The notes below the pieces were generated by a model. It saw nothing but the letters and a program-made list of their open reading frames with translations, made no database searches and had not been told where the DNA came from. A stretch of DNA of 64,000 nucleotides from the NCBI GenBank assembly GCA_035772405.1, contig JAYKKM010000498.1:1292501-1356500 (forward strand), given 5' to 3'. Of this stretch, positions 63,985 to 64,000 are shown piece after piece. Within the stretch, counting starts at the first letter, position 1. Each line of letters opens with the position of its first letter. This DNA comes from Chrysogorgia sp. JL179-B06 (taxonomy: Eukaryota > Cnidaria > Anthozoa > Scleralcyonacea > Chrysogorgiidae). Both the position numbers and the translations under genes were made by a program.

Positions 63985-64000
63985 AGGAAATGCATGGTAT

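Overview
The window reads as metazoan nuclear DNA. It is AT-rich and intron-bearing, with canonical GT-AG junctions and low gene density, and it is packed with mobile elements. The mix of families (Polinton/adintovirus, Penelope-like, Harbinger, hAT, Tc1/mariner, tyrosine-recombinase element, tRNA-derived SINEs, many TTAA or fold-back MITEs) suggests a marine invertebrate, most likely a cnidarian; that placement is an inference. No rRNA, CRISPR array or bacterial operon was seen. I found no convincing ordinary host gene: almost every coding region is a transposon gene, a broken copy of one, or a TE-associated protein.

Region 1 (1 to about 11,050) is most of a Polinton/adintovirus-type provirus. 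On + are DNA polymerase B (spliced), a small zinc-finger protein, the packaging ATPase and three small proteins. On - are the adenain-type protease, double-jelly-roll major capsid protein, a basic pVI-like protein, the penton-type minor capsid protein, a chromodomain integrase, a Bcl-2-like protein and a protein with three GRF-type zinc fingers. Both gene blocks converge on facing poly(A) signals near 4,630-4,665. Polymerase, protease, both capsid proteins and integrase are broken. A 432-bp hAT-type MITE with an exact 8-bp target duplication sits inside the integrase gene.

Region 2 (11-22 kb) holds short relics: a TTAA MITE, a P-loop NTPase pseudogene, a Penelope-like element split by a 784-bp fold-back TTAA element, a Myb-like fragment, a decayed hAT-like transposase and a tRNA-derived SINE.

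Region 3 (22.3-35.4 kb) is framed by matching 60-bp inverted ends with iterated subterminal motifs. It contains a PB1/ubiquitin-like exon, a long acidic protein with EVAPDI repeats, a DDE-type catalytic region and two C-terminal PHD fingers. I read it as one large, little-described DNA transposon, now damaged.

Region 4 (35.4-50.6 kb) holds Harbinger fragments, a split chromodomain gene, a TE-type cysteine-peptidase-like ORF, an eight-exon minus-strand TE-type gene, a Tc1/mariner fragment between two direct MITE copies, an intact CCHC-knuckle/coiled-coil ORF and an IS630/Tc1-type pseudogene.

Region 5 (50.6-56.3 kb) is a tyrosine-recombinase gene of Crypton type inside 97-bp inverted repeats that differ at one base. 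Two tandem 22-bp palindromes lie upstream of the gene.

Region 6 (56.3-64 kb) has an inverted Penelope tail, an intact two-exon RPA-like OB-fold/zinc-ribbon gene and, at the right edge, an OTU-hAT transposase fusion gene that runs off the window.
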